Shown piece after piece: positions 11,656 to 20,565 of a stretch of 64,000 nt of DNA (position 1 is the first letter of the stretch; each line of letters opens with the position of its first letter). Position numbers and translations under genes: made by a program. The stretch covers positions 1 to 64,000 of the forward strand of contig JAWZYV010012249.1 of assembly GCA_038373885.1 (NCBI GenBank), written 5' to 3'. The notes beneath the pieces are model-generated. The model ran no database searches. It saw nothing but the letters and a program-made list of their open reading frames with translations, and was not told the origin of the DNA. Source of the DNA: Cheiracanthium punctorium (lineage: Eukaryota; Arthropoda; Arachnida; Araneae; Cheiracanthiidae).

Positions 11656-11990
11656 TCCCAGCAAACACACACCTGCTGGCGGAGTACCTTACCAGTGCCT
11701 TTCTGCCATCACGTACAGCGCCGGCCCGGCACTGCAAAAAGTAGCTGAATCGTACCAAAAGTGGTCGCCCGAGAAGTACCTTGCCAGAAGCCTGGGAAGG
11801 CAACGGCATTCTACTGGCATACTGCATGTGCCGACCGTTACTCACAATAAAGGCACTGGCCCATAAAGTTTATAATGCCCAAAATGAAACGGCCGGGTGC
11901 CGGCTATTATTAAAAATAAAGGCACTGGCCTGGTATCTTAATAGTGACTGCAATATAATGTCACGGTACCGGATTAGTGCCTATTTACAG
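11656..11990 (+). repeat. GC-rich element with CCCAGCAAACAC end, copy 3
   Basis: Starts TCCCAGCAAACAC at 11656-11668. The interior uses words shared with copy 4 (GTACCTTGCC, CTACTGGC, TGGCATAC, ACTGGCC). AATAAAGGCACTGGCC occurs twice, at 11847-11862 and 11915-11930, 68 bases apart. Right limit about 11990. Frames inside are composition artefacts. Confidence 0.6.
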
Positions 11991-12011
11991 TAATGCTGCC
12001 ATAATTAAAAT

Positions 12012-12389
12012 ACGAACCAGTGGCGGATTTGGGGTAGGGGGCTTATTCATCAACCCCCATCCCCACCCCGCAAAAGAAAAACATTCCTTAAGGGTAACAT
12101 TTTAAAAGATAAAAAACAAATAAATGAAAGATAAAAACAGCAAAATCCGTTGGTAAATCGTTTGCAAATTATGTACGCCTATCATTAGTGTCCTTATCGT
12201 GTGCAATTTTCATAAACTGCAATTTTCTTACAAATTTGCAGTCGCTTAAAATTTTTTTATAAGAGAGGCGGTAAAACATTTCAGAACCAGCATAAAATCA
12301 TTTATAAACAGTTTAATTTCAATATTTCAAGAGTCAGAGATGTTATAAATGAGCTATAGTACTTTTCGGTTAGTATATTAGTATATATA
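12012..12389. other. unassigned, with an orphan hAT end
   Basis: CAGTGGCGGATTTGGGG near 12016 is a hAT-type left end followed by G/C runs. No matching right end was found before the Gypsy insertion at 12390. The rest is AT-rich and unassigned. Confidence 0.4.
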
Positions 12390-12839
12390 TGTAGAGGATC
12401 GTATGCTGACCCTATGAGTTGACGAATTACTGTTATGCGTTTCTAATTAAAAGCAGGACATAACTCAATGATGAGTCAAAGTTACACACACACACATTTA
12501 ATAAATCTTATATTTACAAAGTTATACTAGAAGTCTTTTACACCACTTAGGTACGTTAACAAATTATCATCCACACAGGATTCACTTCTTTAGAAGAAAC
12601 AATAAAACAAGCCACCTAGGCATGCACGAAAAGTTCCATCATCGTTCAATATCTCCGAACGTCTCTCTCCGTCAACTTCACTCTAACTAACGGCTCCCTT
12701 CTTCCGAATTCGCCAGCCAACGAAAAACAAAACACCACGTGACCTTCCACGTCAGGGGGGGGGGGTCTCGAAGGAAGGGGTGAATGATCTCTCAGCCCCT
12801 TTCAGCAGCTGCACTCTTATGGAAACTTCGGGTTCTACA
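12390..12839 (-). repeat. Gypsy 3' LTR (450 bp)
   Basis: Begins TGTAGAGG and ends GGTTCTACA on the plus strand (TG...CA). It carries an 11-G run where the other LTR has 8. Confidence 0.95.
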
Positions 12840-12961
12840 GGCTCGGCCATCTGACCTGCGGTGTCCTCACCGCCCAGGACTATAAGGACATCTGAAATAA
12901 ACACTTAAAAAAAAGAAAAGAAAAATACATTATTTACAGGTCATTAGAAATATGAAAAGTT

Positions 12962-15900
12962 CTACAGTCTGCTCCACGGTTTCATGTGATCTGCCGCAGA
13001 ACTTGTGATGTTAGGACCCTCATGACGTCCCACTTTTTCGACGTCGTATCTGTCATGTCCTTTGACCTTCGTTATTTTGTAGGGGCCAAAATATTTCAGT
13101 CGTAGCTTCAAACCAGTCCCGAACTGTGTCCTCTGGATTGCTACTAAGTCGCCTAATTTGTACTCTACTGCTCTCTTTCTTTTCTTATCATAACCTTTCT
13201 TATTTTCTTGTTGCATTTTGAGGATATTTTTTTTAGCCTCTTCCCTTAAGGAATTTCTCTCCTCCAAAAAATTTCTCTGGTATTCTTCGTTTAAGACTTC
13301 GTTAATTTTCAGGTCTTCTTTGTTCTTCATCCTAACCCCTGTCAATAATTCAAATGGGCTAGTTTTGATACTTCTGGCGGTGGTACTGTTCAAAATTCTT
13401 TGAACGGAGCTGACATATTTGTACCACTTTGTCGGGTCTTTGATTGACAGTTTAGATAGCACTGGTATTAAAGTTTTATGAATCCGCTCCACCTGGCCAT
13501 TTCCTCTTGGAATTCCTGTGGTAATTTGAATGTGTTTGATGCCTTCCGCTTCACAATAGTCAGCAAATTCTTTTGAGCTGAAGGCGCTTCCTCTGTCTGA
13601 AATAATTCTTTCAGGGTTCCCAAACGTCGTCTGCTGCAATTTCAGCTTCTCGAGGGCATCATGAGTACTGGTTGATTTGACTGGATACAACCAGACAAAT
13701 TTTGTGAATGCGTCCACTACACTTAAAACATGTTTGTAATTTTTGTTTGTAGATGGTAACGGTCCGATAAAGTCTATATGATAAGTACTCAAGGGTACCT
13801 CTTCTTTCGGGATAGGATTCAAGTATCCTTCACCCTTTCCTTGCTTTTTATTACATAAAATGCATTCTAAACAGTTGGTTATAACAGCTTCGACTTTCTT
13901 TCTCAGACCATTGACATGAAAATCTCGTTTGACCAGTTCTAAAGTTTTAGATGTAGCGAAATGTCCATTGCTATGAATTTTCTTAATCACTTGTAACTCC
14001 ATCTCTGCCGGTACTACGAGTAACTCTCTACCAGCTTCGTATTTGTATAGCACGTTATTCTTGATGAAATAGTTATCTTCTTTTCCCAAGGCAACTAATT
14101 CCTTTAGCAATTCGCAATGTTCATCTTCTCGTTGTGCAGCTGCAATTTTATGAGTCATATCAGCCGTCAGAGGTTCTGATACTAATACTGAGACGTTTCT
14201 GCTCAGTGCGTCAGCGTGTTTCATCTGTGAACCTGGACGATGGACTACCTCATAATCAAAATCTTCCAGTAGCATTGACCACCTGGCTAATCTCGGAGAC
14301 AATTCTTTTCTACTCATCGTTTTCTGGAACGCTTGACAGTCTGTCACTATTGTGAATTTGGTGCCTAACAAGTAAGGTCTGAATTTTTTCAATGCTTCGA
14401 CCACCGCTAAAAGCTCTAGCTCGTAACTGGAATACTTTTCCTGCTGTTCTGAGGTCTTTTTGCTCATGTAGTGTATCGGATGCATTTTATTATCCTTCCC
14501 TAACTGTAGTAAAATTGCGCCGAATCCGAAACTACTGGCGTCCGTGTGAAGTTCTAATTCCTGACCTTGTCTGTAAAGATGTAATACTGGGTCGTTCACT
14601 AATGCTTTTTTCAGTTCTTCGAACGCATGCTTTTGCTCTATTCCAAAACGGAACTCTTTGCTATCTCTAAGCAAGTCACTAAGGGTTTTGGCGATTTTGG
14701 CGTAGTCTTTGACGAATTTTCGAAAATACCCTGTTAAGCCTAAAAAACTTTGGATTTGCCTAATGTTTTTTGGTTGTGGGAAATTCTGAACAGCCATTAT
14801 CTTCGCAGGAGATGGTTTGATCGTTCCACGTTCTATGATGTAACCCAAGAATTCTATCTTCCGCTTAAGAAACTGACATTTTTTCAAGTTCAGTTCTAAT
14901 CCGAATTCTGAAGCGGTTTTTAAAGCAAGTTGCAGTTTCTTAATCCCCTCTTCTTCGTTTTTGGATGGTATGATCAAGTCGTCTAAGTAAATCAGAATGA
15001 CGCGGTCTTTCAGAAGGTCTTTAAAAATATGGTAAATGTATCTTTGGAACACGCACGGGCTATTTGACAACCCGAAGGGAACTTTTAGAAATTCGTACTG
15101 CCCCTCGTGAGTCACGAAAGAGGTGTACTTTGTACTATTTTTTTCTATGTCTACATGAAAAAAAGCATTTTTCAAATCTAACGTGCTGAAGACTTCTGCG
15201 TCCTGTAACCGATCCAACACATCTTCGATAAGTGGAAGTGGGAAATGATCCCTAACAATTTTCTTATTTAATTTGCGGAAATCGACACACAATCGCGAAC
15301 TGCCGTCTTTTTTCTTAATTAAGACTATGGGTGCTGCAAAGTCAGAACAACTTGGCTGAATAATTTTTTCCTCGAGCCAATCCTGAATTTGGTTTTCTAC
15401 AATTATTTGTTCATTATACGGCAATCTACGGGGACGCTGACAAATAGGAATTTCGTCTGTCAGAATTATACTCATTTTAACGTCCGTACTTTTAGTTTTT
15501 TGTGGTTTGTAACTCTTAACAATGTTTATCACTTCTCCTCTCAAACGTGGATTAATTATGTGACTAACATCAATAATCTCTTCCGGGGGTGTTTCCACGA
15601 ACAAGGCCAAAAAGTCAGTTTGTATAGGAAGTTCATCTGGTACTCTCTCACATGCTTCAAAAGATTCAGCATTTTGGGAGCATGCAACGAATGGGGAAAT
15701 ATTCAAACACTGATCAGTCTCGATCTTTGACATTTGCAACCCGAAGGACTGTTGTTTACAAGTAACCGGAAGTACATCTGGTTCGAAATTAGGTGTCGAG
15801 TAAAGGTATTTACCTAAATTAGTAACTCGTTTGGTAGGATAGACTACGTCAATCATGGCTGCACTTTTTACGTTAACATTCCCTTGCACAAAATTAAATT

Positions 15901-17356
15901 CTAGTTTCGATATTACATCCATTCCAATGACTGCACTAAAGCGCATATGCTTCATAACATAAACATTAGTATATACTGTACAACTGTCAATCACTATTTT
16001 AGAATTAAAGAAACCAATGGGTGAAACTCTTTCAGAATCGATACCACACAAATGAATATCTGTACTGGATAAAATAGGAGATCCCATCGTTTCATAAATA
16101 TTCTGGTCAATCAAAGTTACTTCGGAACCAGTATCAATTAACGCTTTCACATCAAAATTAAAAATATTAACATATTTCTCAATTTTATTACCAGATGATT
16201 CCACAGTTTTGTTCTCTACCTCCGATTCAGCTTTATTTCTATAACGATACTTTGCTCGATCATACCTTTCAGATCTGGATCTATTTTTACTTTCTGTTTT
16301 GCCTGGCTCTTCTACAACCATTTGATTAACAATTTTTCGTTTACCTTCACCTGTACGATCAAAATTATCGTTCCTGAACCTATATTTACATTCTGCAATT
16401 TTGTGTGAATAACTATTACAAGCATAACATTTTTTCCTAGTAGCTCCAAAATTTCTATTATCTTTCCCTGGCACGGGGCTAGAAAACGTATCATTTTCTC
16501 TATTCACTATTTTAGGAAATGTTTTATTAGATAAAACACGAGCTGATTCATATTCTTCTAACTTTTCCACTATTTCCTCCCTAGTGTTCCACTTATGCCA
16601 GTTATCTATAAAATGTTCTTTAACCTCTTGTGGCACTCTTCTTTTAATCTGGTCAGAAACTATCAGTTCACAAAGACCAGTGAAATCTTTAACATTAACG
16701 CCATGAATCCATTCTTCAAAATAATGGTTAAGTTCGAAAGCGAATTCTCGCCAAGAACAAGAACTTTCTTTTTTATGAAAAAATAACTTTTGTCTAAACT
16801 GTTCTGCAGTTAATTTAAATCTTTTCAGCAGTACTGCTTTAATGTGATCATAATCATTTGAAACATTTTCAGGTTCTCGAGTTATGATTTGCGCGATGTC
16901 TAGGGGTAAAAATCCGAATAAGTGCGTGACCCAATCATCTTTTTTAATTTCGACTCTTGTGGCTTGCCTCTCAAAGAGAGCGAGATACGTGCTAATGTCT
17001 GCTTTTGGATCCTTCGAATCGAAACTTTTGATTATTTTTGTAAGGTCTATTTTGTTTTGGATTACAAAAGGTTCTGTACTGTTACCCTTCTCATAATTTT
17101 TTGATTTTAATTGTTCCAATTGGAATTCACGTTCTAATTTCTCCTGTTCTAATTTTTCCCGCGCAATCTTTTCTTCGCTTTCGCGGTCTACCGCAATGTT
17201 AGTGAGAACAGATTTTGTGAATTCTTCATCGTACTTCGCATCACTAATAATAATATGTTTCATTTTAGCAATAGTTGGGTTATCGGGAATCTTTAAATCC
17301 AGTTCACGCATTAATTTGATAATATCCTCTTTTCTATGTTTTCCGATGTAAGACAT
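12962..17356 (-). CDS. Gypsy gag-pol polyprotein, intact 1464 codons
   Basis: One uninterrupted frame encodes the whole retrotransposition machinery. In order: a helical, charged N-terminus (1-95); a Gag/SCAN-like capsid region (about 105-275); a CCHC zinc knuckle CYACNSYSHKIAEC at 310-323; an aspartic protease with DTG at 408-410; reverse transcriptase (about 640-830) with YLDD at 790-793; RNase H (about 932-1055) with D939, E979, D1006 and D1049; integrase with HHCC zinc residues H1128, H1132, C1162, C1165 and the catalytic triad D1195, D1254, E1290 (D,D-35-E); and a C-terminal GPY-like module with YFGPYKI near 1422-1428. All key residues are present. Gag and pol are fused without a frameshift. 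The start is the first Met after a 279-base leader. No envelope or chromodomain is obvious. Cytoplasmic particle assembly and nuclear integration follow from the family, not from direct evidence. Confidence 0.95.
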   Translation of the reverse strand: MSYIGKHRKEDIIKLMRELDLKIPDNPTIAKMKHIIISDAKYDEEFTKSVLTNIAVDRESEEKIAREKLEQEKLEREFQLEQLKSKNYEKGNSTEPFVIQNKIDLTKIIKSFDSKDPKADISTYLALFERQATRVEIKKDDWVTHLFGFLPLDIAQIITREPENVSNDYDHIKAVLLKRFKLTAEQFRQKLFFHKKESSCSWREFAFELNHYFEEWIHGVNVKDFTGLCELIVSDQIKRRVPQEVKEHFIDNWHKWNTREEIVEKLEEYESARVLSNKTFPKIVNRENDTFSSPVPGKDNRNFGATRKKCYACNSYSHKIAECKYRFRNDNFDRTGEGKRKIVNQMVVEEPGKTESKNRSRSERYDRAKYRYRNKAESEVENKTVESSGNKIEKYVNIFNFDVKALIDTGSEVTLIDQNIYETMGSPILSSTDIHLCGIDSERVSPIGFFNSKIVIDSCTVYTNVYVMKHMRFSAVIGMDVISKLEFNFVQGNVNVKSAAMIDVVYPTKRVTNLGKYLYSTPNFEPDVLPVTCKQQSFGLQMSKIETDQCLNISPFVACSQNAESFEACERVPDELPIQTDFLALFVETPPEEIIDVSHIINPRLRGEVINIVKSYKPQKTKSTDVKMSIILTDEIPICQRPRRLPYNEQIIVENQIQDWLEEKIIQPSCSDFAAPIVLIKKKDGSSRLCVDFRKLNKKIVRDHFPLPLIEDVLDRLQDAEVFSTLDLKNAFFHVDIEKNSTKYTSFVTHEGQYEFLKVPFGLSNSPCVFQRYIYHIFKDLLKDRVILIYLDDLIIPSKNEEEGIKKLQLALKTASEFGLELNLKKCQFLKRKIEFLGYIIERGTIKPSPAKIMAVQNFPQPKNIRQIQSFLGLTGYFRKFVKDYAKIAKTLSDLLRDSKEFRFGIEQKHAFEELKKALVNDPVLHLYRQGQELELHTDASSFGFGAILLQLGKDNKMHPIHYMSKKTSEQQEKYSSYELELLAVVEALKKFRPYLLGTKFTIVTDCQAFQKTMSRKELSPRLARWSMLLEDFDYEVVHRPGSQMKHADALSRNVSVLVSEPLTADMTHKIAAAQREDEHCELLKELVALGKEDNYFIKNNVLYKYEAGRELLVVPAEMELQVIKKIHSNGHFATSKTLELVKRDFHVNGLRKKVEAVITNCLECILCNKKQGKGEGYLNPIPKEEVPLSTYHIDFIGPLPSTNKNYKHVLSVVDAFTKFVWLYPVKSTSTHDALEKLKLQQTTFGNPERIISDRGSAFSSKEFADYCEAEGIKHIQITTGIPRGNGQVERIHKTLIPVLSKLSIKDPTKWYKYVSSVQRILNSTTARSIKTSPFELLTGVRMKNKEDLKINEVLNEEYQRNFLEERNSLREEAKKNILKMQQENKKGYDKKRKRAVEYKLGDLVAIQRTQFGTGLKLRLKYFGPYKITKVKGHDRYDVEKVGRHEGPNITSSAADHMKPWSRL

Positions 17357-17606
17357 GTTTACTGATACAAAAATTGAGTACTTACAGTTTGTAGTCTTCG
17401 GCGATCAGACTCGCCCTGGTAATCCACCACTGATATGTGAGCACACAACACTTTCCTTGAAGCACAAATACTTTAAACAAATATCAGTTCAATATTCCAT
17501 ATTATTCTTCACATTTATCCAATTCTATTCTTTTCAATTTAATCAGGTTCTATGGAATCTAATTCTTATTCTGTCCCGGCGAAAAATTACGAAAAACTAG
17601 AGGGTT

Positions 17607-17632
17607 TTCGATATCCCGGTGAAAGCCCCCAG
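17607..17632 (-). promoter_or_regulatory. candidate Gypsy primer-binding site
   Basis: Next to the 5' LTR, after a 4-base gap, the element strand reads TGGGGGCTTTCACCGGGATA. The plus strand therefore ends ...CCA at 17629-17631, as a tRNA 3' end would. TTCGA, the conserved T-loop word, occurs at 17607-17611. The distance from TTCGA to CCA is 25 bases rather than the canonical 23, so the tRNA identity is unresolved. Confidence 0.45.
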
Positions 17633-17635
17633 AAT

Positions 17636-18083
17636 TGTAGAGGATCGTATGCTGACCCTATGAGTTGACGAATTACTGTTATGCGTTTCTAATTAAAAGC
17701 AGGACATAACTCAATGATGAGTCGAAGGTTACACACACACACATTTAATAAATCTTCTATTTACAAAGTTATACTAGAAGTCTTTTACACCACTTAGGTA
17801 CGTTAACAAAATATCATCCACACAGGATTCACTTCTTTAGAAGAAACAATAAAACAAGCCACCTAGGCATGCACGAAAAGTTCCATCATCGTTCAATATC
17901 TCCGAACGTCTCTCTCCGTCAACTTCACTCTAACTAACGGCTCCCTTCTTCCGAATTCGCCAGCCAACGAAAAACAAAACACCACGTGACCTTCCACGTC
18001 AGGGGGGGGTCTCGAAGGAAGGGGTGAATGATCTCTCAGCCCCTTTCAGCAGCTGCGCTCTTATGGAAACTTCGGGTTCTACA
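17636..18083 (-). repeat. Gypsy 5' LTR (448 bp)
   Basis: Near-identical to 12390-12839. As 5' LTR it should hold the element's promoter; no TATA box was assigned. Its outer end abuts a TA-repeat remnant and then the Copia-like LTR at 18092. Confidence 0.95.
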
Positions 18084-18091
18084 TATATATA

Positions 18092-18573
18092 TGAGACGTC
18101 AGATATTTCAAGTAAAGTTTCATAGTTAAGGCAGGTAATATGGTTTATTGAACACTACATTTAAGTTACAATTTAGAATGAGAAGAGGGGAGGGGAGACG
18201 GGTACAAGAATCAGCGTGGACTCATTAAGCAGTTCCAGTGGCAGAAGTCCCCCGATTTTCGATGTGCGGGAGTATTTACGCTTACCACACCACGTGGTCT
18301 GCGAAGACACAACTCCTCCTCTCTCTTATCTCTGATCGAACCACACACATTTCCCAACATGACCCACATCCGGGCCTACAAGGGCGTGAGGACACGTGTA
18401 CATCTAAAGAACTCAGAATCGACGGCCTGATGTCTGGCAAATAACAAAATAAATAAAACATAGCTCCAGAGCGCGCGTGGCAAGTATGACAGGAAAGTAA
18501 AACTTACAGTGAAAGTACCCGCTTGAACAATACCCAAACTAGTAAAACCCAAATTACCTTTTTATACATTACA
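18092..18573 (-). repeat. candidate LTR, Copia-like
   Basis: Plus-strand ends are TGAGACGTC and CATTACA, i.e. TG...CA on the minus strand as TGTAATG...GACGTCTCA. On the minus strand a polypurine run (CCGGGGGGGATAT, from 18586) lies just upstream of the TGTAATG end, as a 3' LTR requires. GTATAAAAAGG is a TATA-like box near the start, and CAATAAACC (near 18148) a polyadenylation signal near the end. No coding remains were identified to the right, so it is a solo LTR or the 3' LTR of a decayed element. Confidence 0.5.
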
Positions 18574-19665
18574 ATATCCCCCCCGGCAAAAGAAGTCTGA
18601 CGAGCAATATCATTGAGGTGGCCAGTCTCTCACTTGCGAGTCAGACGTCCTTGCAACCTAATCTTAAAACTGCGAACTAATCTAATTTTCAAGTTTAGAC
18701 ACCTTAAATTTTTCTGGCTAGAATTCTGGAGTTATGTTGTACAATACTTGAGAGGCAGGATGCAGTTTCTAAAATTTGAGAAAACATAATGATGCAATAG
18801 TACGAAAATCTTACAATAAAAATAAAACAATGAGTGCGCACAATTTTTTTCAAATTATCACAAGTAATATTTACAACCTAGGTGGGATACAATAATACTG
18901 TACAACAATATAGTAATATAATTAAACAAAATGGAATAAACATGGCTGACATTCATTTTCTTTGGCAAATACTTATGGCTTTGGCTTGCATGGCATAAAG
19001 TGAATGGAATGAAAATAACTTGGCAAAATAGTTGGCAAAATGCAGTTGGCAAAATGGAGTAAATTTATTTAATGTAAAGGCAATGTAAAAAAAAATGTAA
19101 AAATTGCGTAGTGTGTAGAAAATTTCGAAAACCATAGCTGTGAAACAGCAGTACCGTCACACAGGTATGGGGTATAGTAAATACCACTTGTAGGCATTTA
19201 AGTTTGCCCAAACTTTAAACTCTCCATAGTATGACAACAAAAATGGGTTCACATGATCCCGAAAAAGGAAGACAATTGTCAACTACGAAAGAGAAAACTT
19301 GTCCATTGCCTCATAGCTTCCAAAAAAGGGGAAGAAATGACTCAATAGACAGTTGGGAAAAACTGGGGGATTATTGAGAGGAAGTCCCAGCCTAGTCTAA
19401 GTCTAGCTTCATTTATTGTTTGCATAATATCTATAAAATATACAAAGAAAAAAGGTGCAGTTTTACTTACACCGCACACACTCGGACTTGGGGACTTCTT
19501 CAATGACTAAGACGGGTGACAGAAAAAGGTTGGTAGAAGCATAAAAGAAAAAAGGATAGACGATAGACTTTATGTCGAATATTCAGGGTTCCAAACTCAA
19601 CACTTAGAAATTTTGAATACATTTTTTTTTCTTTTTTTTCTATTTTTTTTTTTTTAAATAAAAAG
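18574..19665. other. unassigned; possibly decayed retroelement interior
   Basis: No recognisable coding sequence. The part next to the LTR could be the 3' end of a dead Copia-like element. T-rich runs at 19621-19656 lie just beyond the mRpL14 polyadenylation signal. Confidence 0.4.
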
Positions 19666-19666
19666 A

Positions 19667-19672
19667 TTTATT
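19667..19672 (-). promoter_or_regulatory. polyadenylation signal AATAAA after mRpL14 exon
   Basis: TTTATT on the plus strand reads AATAAA on the minus strand, about 75 bases downstream of the stop codon. About 15 bases later the minus strand becomes A-rich (19656-19621), which could be a genomic A-tract or the tail of a retrocopy. Confidence 0.6.
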
Positions 19673-19745
19673 CAGAGTTTGTTCCAATTGATACATAGTA
19701 TGTAGATAATTTAACAATTTCTAACATACAAACTTCATACAAACT

Positions 19746-19992
19746 TCATACAAACTTAATGCTAATGGCTACAACATTGGCAAATTCTTTTTTACCACGT
19801 AACAATGATGGAATTGGTACTAAGACTCTTGTACCTAGGGGGTTTCCATGATCATCAAGTAGAACAATATTATTCGAATCGAATTTTGGGATATTATTTT
19901 TTTGGTGCTTCTTTACTCCCACGATAAAAGCTTTTTTCTTTAATCCTTTAATGGCGACTAAAACCTTGTCTCCAATGGTTCCGACGCCAGTT
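19746..19992 (-). CDS. mRpL14: mitochondrial ribosomal protein uL14m, last exon (partial gene)
   Basis: Encodes the C-terminal 81 residues of the mitochondrial form of large-subunit ribosomal protein uL14. In the ribosome uL14 sits at the subunit interface of the large subunit. Diagnostic stretches are TGVGTIGDKVLVAIKG, LKKKAFIVGV and KFDSNNIVLLDDHGNPLGTR, followed by PIP.LLR and a C-terminus ending SIKFV. The KKKA..VG segment and FDSNN mark it as the animal mitochondrial type. The minus strand has an AG at 19994-19993 preceded by a TA repeat, so I place an intron acceptor there, one base before codon boundary 19991. The upstream frame into the TA repeat is not coding. N-terminal exons would lie at higher coordinates and were not recognised. 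The absence of stops or frameshifts argues for a live gene. A 5'-truncated retrocopy is the alternative because of the A-rich tract beyond the polyadenylation signal. Confidence 0.85.
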
Positions 19993-19996
19993 CTGT

Positions 19997-19998
<2 letters not shown>

Positions 19999-20045
<47 letters not shown>
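19999..20045. repeat. (TA)n microsatellite
   Basis: Uninterrupted TA dinucleotides immediately upstream (minus strand) of the mRpL14 exon acceptor. It replaces a normal polypyrimidine tract, which would be unusual for an efficiently spliced acceptor. Confidence 0.95.
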
Positions 20046-20049
<4 letters not shown>

Positions 20050-20249
20050 GACTGTGTCATTTTATCTCTCACCCCCCCCCCCCTTTTATTGAAAATTGTC
20101 CGAAAAAATGTGCCCCCCCCAAATAGCGACATAATTTTACATATATTAAAATACTATTACTTCACAAAAGCTTTCATCTATTGTTACAATATTCCGTAAG
20201 CTGTGAATAGGCATCCCATGTATTTATCTATAAATAGCTTACATTTAAG

Positions 20250-20397
20250 GCCGTACCCTGGGGGGTGGTCCGGACTCTCCTCGACATTTCAGTTTTTGCA
20301 AACAATGTAATAATGATGAAGTCTTTTCGTGGAAAATCCTACCTTTTTCACCGTTTGGACCCTCCCCGAAATTTTTTTCTGGGTACGTCCCTGGTTA
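20250..20397. mobile_element. hAT-type MITE, tentative
   Basis: Left end GGCCGTACCCTGGGGGGTGG and right end TTTCTGGGTACGTCCCTGG are inverted over the CGTACCC core and adjacent C/G runs, as in hAT elements starting CAGGG.CGTACCC. No clean 8-bp duplication seen. Confidence 0.4.
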
Positions 20398-20565
20398 CAA
20401 TCATAAAAATTTCAACATAGGGTGACCAGGCGAAATACACGAAAGATAAGATAAAATGACATACTCGATTAATATCGTTTTAATATGGCAATAATGAAAT
20501 TAAAAAATTAGGGGGTTCAGGGGTCCCCCTGACAAGGCTCGAATAGCCGAGTTTATATATATCCA

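Larger units (their letters stand above)
12390..18083 (-). mobile_element. complete Ty3/Gypsy LTR retrotransposon
   Basis: A 5.69-kb element on the minus strand: 5' LTR at 17636-18083, leader, one gag-pol frame at 17356-12962, 3' LTR at 12390-12839. It is flanked by TATA (12386-12389 and 18084-18087), consistent with a 4-bp target duplication, although both sites lie in TA repeats so the exact length is ambiguous. The two LTRs differ by about five substitutions, a change in G-run length and one other indel, so the insertion is recent. No env-like frame lies between pol and the 3' LTR (12840-12961). A candidate primer-binding site starts TGG four bases inside the 5' LTR. Confidence 0.97.

Noticed and set aside
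12390..18083. Envelope gene making the Gypsy element an errantivirus
   Set aside because: Only 122 bases separate the pol stop from the 3' LTR, so no env can be present.
19993..20132. Extension of the mRpL14 frame upstream through the TA repeat
   Set aside because: The added residues are a Tyr-Ile dipeptide repeat from (TA)n followed by unrelated Gly-rich sequence. uL14m has nothing similar, so an intron boundary at 19992 is more likely.
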